From contig JACDHU010000013.1 of the NCBI GenBank assembly GCA_013820865.1, forward strand, positions 1 through 16,412: a stretch of 16,412 bases of DNA. Direction: 5' to 3'. The DNA comes from Chloroflexota bacterium. GTDB taxonomy: Bacteria; Chloroflexota; Limnocylindria; QHBO01. A model generated the notes under the pieces. The model searched no databases, was not told the origin of the DNA, and saw nothing but the letters and a program-made list of their open reading frames with translations. Shown here piece by piece: positions 13,916 to 16,412 of the stretch. Position 1 is the stretch's first letter. Each line of letters begins with the position of its first letter. A program made the position numbers and the translations under genes.

Positions 13916-13938
13916 CATGAGCATCAACTCCGTGTCCA
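13909..13938 (-). promoter_or_regulatory. Promoter of the iolD-iolE-iolG unit
   Basis: On the minus strand TGGACA (13933-13938), an 18-nt spacer and TGTAAT (13909-13914) match TTGACA and TATAAT at 5 of 6 positions each. The -10 box ends 7 nt before the iolD ATG, and no Shine-Dalgarno is present, so a leaderless mRNA is predicted. The -35 box lies in the first codons of the divergent transaldolase gene. Confidence 0.6.
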
Positions 13939-15008
13939 CGACATTGACCGATACGCCTTTGGGCCGCACGATCGCCGAGACCGCGACCGACATCTGGAAC
14001 GACAGTTGCGCCCTCGACGAGCTCGAGTACGCGGTCGCCTTCGGCGCGGTCGGCGCCACGGCCAACCCGACCATCGTGGTCGACAACTGGAAGGCCGATC
14101 CCGACCGATGGGCCGGGCGGGTTCGCGAGCTGGCCGATGCCGAGCCGACGTTTTCGGAGCGCGAGCTGGCGTGGGGGATCGTGGCGGAGATGAGCGTGCG
14201 TGCCGCGCCATTGTTGCTTCCGGCCTTCGAGGCGTCTGGCGGGCGCGCCGGCAGGCTATCGGTCCAGACGGATCCGACGCTGTATCGCGATGCGCCTGCC
14301 ATGGTGACGCAGGCCTTCGGCTTCAGCGGGCTGGCGCCGAACATCATCGTCAAGTTCCCGACGACCGTGGCGGGCGTGGCGGCCATGGAGGAGGCGTCCT
14401 ACCAGGGCATCAGCGTGAATGCCACGGTCAGCTTCAGCGTGGCGCAGGCTTTGGCGGCAGCGGAGGCCGTGCAGCGCGGCATTTCACGCCGCGAGGCGGA
14501 TGGCCACGACACCTCGGACATGGGCCCGGTGATCACGATCATGATGGGCCGCACCGAGGATTGGCTGCGCGTCGTCGCCGAGCGCGAGGGGCTCATCCTG
14601 GATCCAGCGGCCCTGGCGTGGTCAGGGGTGGCGGTCTTCAAGCGAGCGTACGGCGAGTGGCAGCACCACGGCTTCAGAGCGCGACTGCTGGGCGCCGCCA
14701 TCCGTCATCAGCTGCACTGGTCGGAGCTCATCGGTGGCGACGTGGTGATCACCATGCCGTCCTCGTGGCAGAAGCGCTTTAACGCCTCGTCGGTCGAGGT
14801 ACGGTCGCGCATCGGCGATCCGGTTCCGTATCTGGACGAGCTCGGCCGGCTGCCCGACTTCGTGCGTGCCTATGAGCCCGATGGCCTGTCGCTTGCCGAG
14901 TTCGACACCTGGGGGCCGACGGTGCGCACGCTGCGAGCGTTCATCGCGTCGTATCACGAGCTGCTGCACATGGTTTCGGACGCCATGCTGCCAAACCCGG
15001 ACTCGTGA
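13917..15008 (+). CDS. Transaldolase family protein coupled to iolB
   Basis: A 363-residue Schiff-base aldolase of the transaldolase family. Alignment by eye with E. coli TalB places the lysine at Lys146 (NIIVKFPTT), the acid/base at Asp29 (NDS), Asn50 in GATANPTI, Thr170 in GISVNATVSFS, and the phosphate-binding arginines at Arg212 (MGRTEDW) and Arg263 (GAAIRHQ). TalB Glu96 seems replaced by Gln117 (SVQTDPT), as in fructose-6-phosphate aldolase. Transaldolases move a dihydroxyacetone unit from a ketose to an aldose phosphate. The stop overlaps the iolB GTG start (GTGA), a strong sign of functional linkage, and the gene shares its regulatory gap with iolD. A role in cleaving the IolB product is inferred. 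A generic pentose-phosphate role is the alternative. The start is ATG 13917, with no Shine-Dalgarno. Confidence 0.85.
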   Translation: MSINSVSTTLTDTPLGRTIAETATDIWNDSCALDELEYAVAFGAVGATANPTIVVDNWKADPDRWAGRVRELADAEPTFSERELAWGIVAEMSVRAAPLLLPAFEASGGRAGRLSVQTDPTLYRDAPAMVTQAFGFSGLAPNIIVKFPTTVAGVAAMEEASYQGISVNATVSFSVAQALAAAEAVQRGISRREADGHDTSDMGPVITIMMGRTEDWLRVVAEREGLILDPAALAWSGVAVFKRAYGEWQHHGFRARLLGAAIRHQLHWSELIGGDVVITMPSSWQKRFNASSVEVRSRIGDPVPYLDELGRLPDFVRAYEPDGLSLAEFDTWGPTVRTLRAFIASYHELLHMVSDAMLPNPDS

Positions 15009-15802
15009 AACTCGCGCCGGGCGAGCCGGTCACCCCCGAGCGCGCCGGCTGGCACTTCCTGTCCTTCGCGGTGCACGACCTCACTGGACCGATGAAGCTC
15101 GGCGGCCATGGCTTCGAGACGGCAGTCGTGATTCTCGGCGGTGGGGGAGGGCGGATCGGCGACCTTGAGCTGCCCGGACGCGCATCGGTCTGGGAGGGAC
15201 TGCCTTCCGCCGCCTACCTCCCGCCCGGTGTCGTGGCAACGATCATCCCCGGGCGAGGATCGCTCACGGTGGCGGTCGCCAGCGCGCCGGCGTCGGGGCG
15301 GGCCACCGCGGATGCGCCGGTGCGCATCGGCCCGGAGGATGTGCGCGTGGAGATCCGTGGTGCCGGCAACGCGACGCGCCAGATCAACCACATCATCTCG
15401 CCAGGCTTCCCGGCCGATCGGCTCGAAGTGGTCGAGGTCTACACGCCGTCAGGCAACTGGAGCAGCTGGCCGCCGCACAAGCACGACACCGATGACATGC
15501 CCAACGAGGCCATCCTCGAGGAGGTCTACTCGTACCGCTTCCGCCGGCCTGAGGCGTGGGGAGTGCAGCGGCTGTACGGCGGCTCGGTTGATGCGCTGTA
15601 CGCGGTGCGCGACGGCGAAGCGGTGGTCGTGGCCGATGGCTACCATCCCTTCGTCGCCACCCACGGCGACGACGCCTACTACCTCAACGCCCTTGCCGGC
15701 GACCACCGCACCATGGCCTGCTCGTACGACCCGAGCCTCGGCTCGGTGATGGATGCATGGAGCTCGATGGAGCCCGACGCTCGCCTGCCTCTGGTCAGTT
15801 GA
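15005..15802 (+). CDS. iolB: 5-deoxy-glucuronate isomerase
   Basis: A 265-residue bicupin isomerase that converts 5-deoxy-D-glucuronate to 5-dehydro-2-deoxy-D-gluconate, the fourth step of inositol catabolism. The clear IolB signature is EVYTPSGNWSSWPPHKHD (metal ligands in HKH) followed by LEEVYSYRF with the ligand glutamate, and GYHPFVATHGDDAYYLNALAG with the last histidine. The length matches known IolB proteins (about 265-275). The start is GTG at 15005, giving MKLAPGEPVTPERAGW. It overlaps the transaldolase stop by 4 bp. A later start would cut into the conserved N-terminal strand. No iolC, iolJ or iolA follows, because the next gene is a receiver-domain protein. Confidence 0.92.
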   Translation: MKLAPGEPVTPERAGWHFLSFAVHDLTGPMKLGGHGFETAVVILGGGGGRIGDLELPGRASVWEGLPSAAYLPPGVVATIIPGRGSLTVAVASAPASGRATADAPVRIGPEDVRVEIRGAGNATRQINHIISPGFPADRLEVVEVYTPSGNWSSWPPHKHDTDDMPNEAILEEVYSYRFRRPEAWGVQRLYGGSVDALYAVRDGEAVVVADGYHPFVATHGDDAYYLNALAGDHRTMACSYDPSLGSVMDAWSSMEPDARLPLVS

Positions 15803-15850
15803 CCCGACGTGGGCGCATACTTGCCCCGTCCAGATCCGTTGCGAGCGACC

Positions 15851-16276
15851 ATGCCGAACCAAACGTCGAATAGCACTCACGTTCTCGTCGTGAACGACAC
15901 CGAGGAGATTCTCGATCTCTTTCGAGTCATCCTCGAGAACATGGGCCATCGGATGACCGCCTGGAGCTTCTCGCCGGACGATCTGGCCACTGTCACAGAG
16001 ATCAAGCCGGATCTCATCATCCTCGACCTCATGCTGGGCCCGACCGAGCTCCAGGGCTGGGCGCTCCTTCAAAAGATCAGGATGACCCCAGCCACCGAGG
16101 ACATCCCGGTCATCGTGTGCAGCGCGGCCATCAACTGGGTCCGTGAGCAGGAAGGCTGGCTGGCGGCCAACGCGGTCAAAGTGGTCCTGAAGCCTTTCAA
16201 AGTGGCGCATCTGGAGCACGCCGTCGAACACGCCCTGGCTCTGCCGGACATGGCCGACTCCTCGGAGTTCAGCTAA
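15851..16276 (+). CDS. Stand-alone response regulator receiver domain protein
   Basis: A 141-residue protein made only of a CheY-like receiver domain, with no output domain. The phosphoacceptor is Asp59 in LIILDLMLG, the switch Ser91 is in VIVCSAA, and Lys114 in VLKPF completes the site. The acidic pair near the N-terminus reads Asn15-Asp16 (VVNDTEE) instead of the usual Asp-Asp, which may weaken magnesium binding. Single-domain receivers carry signals between histidine kinases and other partners by phosphorelay or protein contact. The ATG at 15851 places the first strand at residue 11. A GTG at 15809 would add 14 residues of no family likeness. It sits 48 bp after iolB on the same strand but need not belong to that operon. 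Its kinase may be the gene starting at the window edge. Confidence 0.85.
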   Translation: MPNQTSNSTHVLVVNDTEEILDLFRVILENMGHRMTAWSFSPDDLATVTEIKPDLIILDLMLGPTELQGWALLQKIRMTPATEDIPVIVCSAAINWVREQEGWLAANAVKVVLKPFKVAHLEHAVEHALALPDMADSSEFS

Positions 16277-16362
16277 CGCCAGTCGTCCGCCGACGCGGTC
16301 GACAACGGCGCCTCCCTTCCCGGCACGAGGCTTGCAATGGCGGCCGGATTAGCGGGGATGCA

Positions 16363-16412
16363 ATGGACCGGCGCCGAATCGAGTACCAGCTCCGAATCCT
16401 GCGGGTGACATA
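16363..16412 (+). CDS. Start of a further gene, cut by the window edge
   Basis: From ATG 16363 the frame stays open to the end and reads MDRRRIEYQLRILRVT, a plausible charged N-terminus. Too short to name. The in-frame neighbour starting at 16358 meets a stop quickly. The 86 bp before it show no other gene. Confidence 0.35.
   Translation, partial: MDRRRIEYQLRILRVT

Noticed and set aside
12120..13916. A very long plus-strand open frame running through into the transaldolase (962 codons)
   Set aside because: The first 599 codons lie antisense to iolD, which has full TPP-enzyme motifs. The translation has no family pattern. It is a high-GC shadow, and only the part from 13917 is real.

Overview
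The window is about 16.4 kb of high-GC chromosomal bacterial DNA. I see no rRNA, tRNA, CRISPR array, transposase or phage gene. The mix of genes (two or three secreted or lipid-anchored proteins with Thr/Pro/Ser linkers, a sucrase/ferredoxin-like protein, an Mca-like PIG-L amidase, ATGA-overlapped gene strings) and several likely leaderless promoters (a -10 box 6-9 nt before the start codon, no Shine-Dalgarno) fit an environmental Chloroflexota (Limnocylindria/Ellin6529-like) or a related actinobacterium-like lineage. That placement is inference.

Layout. (1) Positions 2-3176, plus strand: a 5'-truncated beta-propeller protein, a DUF971 protein, a patatin-like phospholipase and a PIG-L/Mca-type deacetylase, very tightly packed. 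They are followed by a CCoAOMT-type O-methyltransferase (3279-3929) and a sucrase/ferredoxin-like protein (3935-4804). A small hairpin holding both stop codons separates the last from a convergent VOC/glyoxalase-fold gene (4818-5225, minus). (2) Positions 5658-7646, minus strand: DUF1295 membrane enzyme, histidine phosphatase and DUF1440 membrane protein. Two non-coding stretches flank this block (5226-5657 and 7647-7987), and each holds one copy of a diverged repeat in the same orientation. (3) Positions 7988-9970, plus strand: two lipoproteins, a GH26-like glycoside hydrolase and a two-module fibronectin-III-like protein, ending at an elaborate nested palindrome (10010-10117). (4) Positions 10208-15802: a divergent inositol catabolism locus, iolD-iolE-iolG on the minus strand and transaldolase-iolB on the plus strand, with only 15 bp between the two start codons. 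(5) Positions 15851-16412: a stand-alone response-regulator receiver protein and the first codons of a further gene.

How it works together. IolG, IolE, IolD and IolB are the first four steps of myo-inositol breakdown, giving 5-dehydro-2-deoxy-D-gluconate (DKG). In the classical route the kinase IolC and the aldolase IolJ follow. Neither is in the window. Instead a 363-residue transaldolase is translationally coupled to iolB. The unphosphorylated end of DKG has the dihydroxyacetone arrangement that transaldolases transfer, so a kinase-free route (DKG plus glyceraldehyde 3-phosphate giving malonate semialdehyde plus fructose 6-phosphate) is chemically reasonable. This is the most interesting hypothesis here. 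A 16-bp site matching the LacI/GalR-type cre consensus lies between the two divergent transcription units, and it overlaps a good -10 box for iolD.
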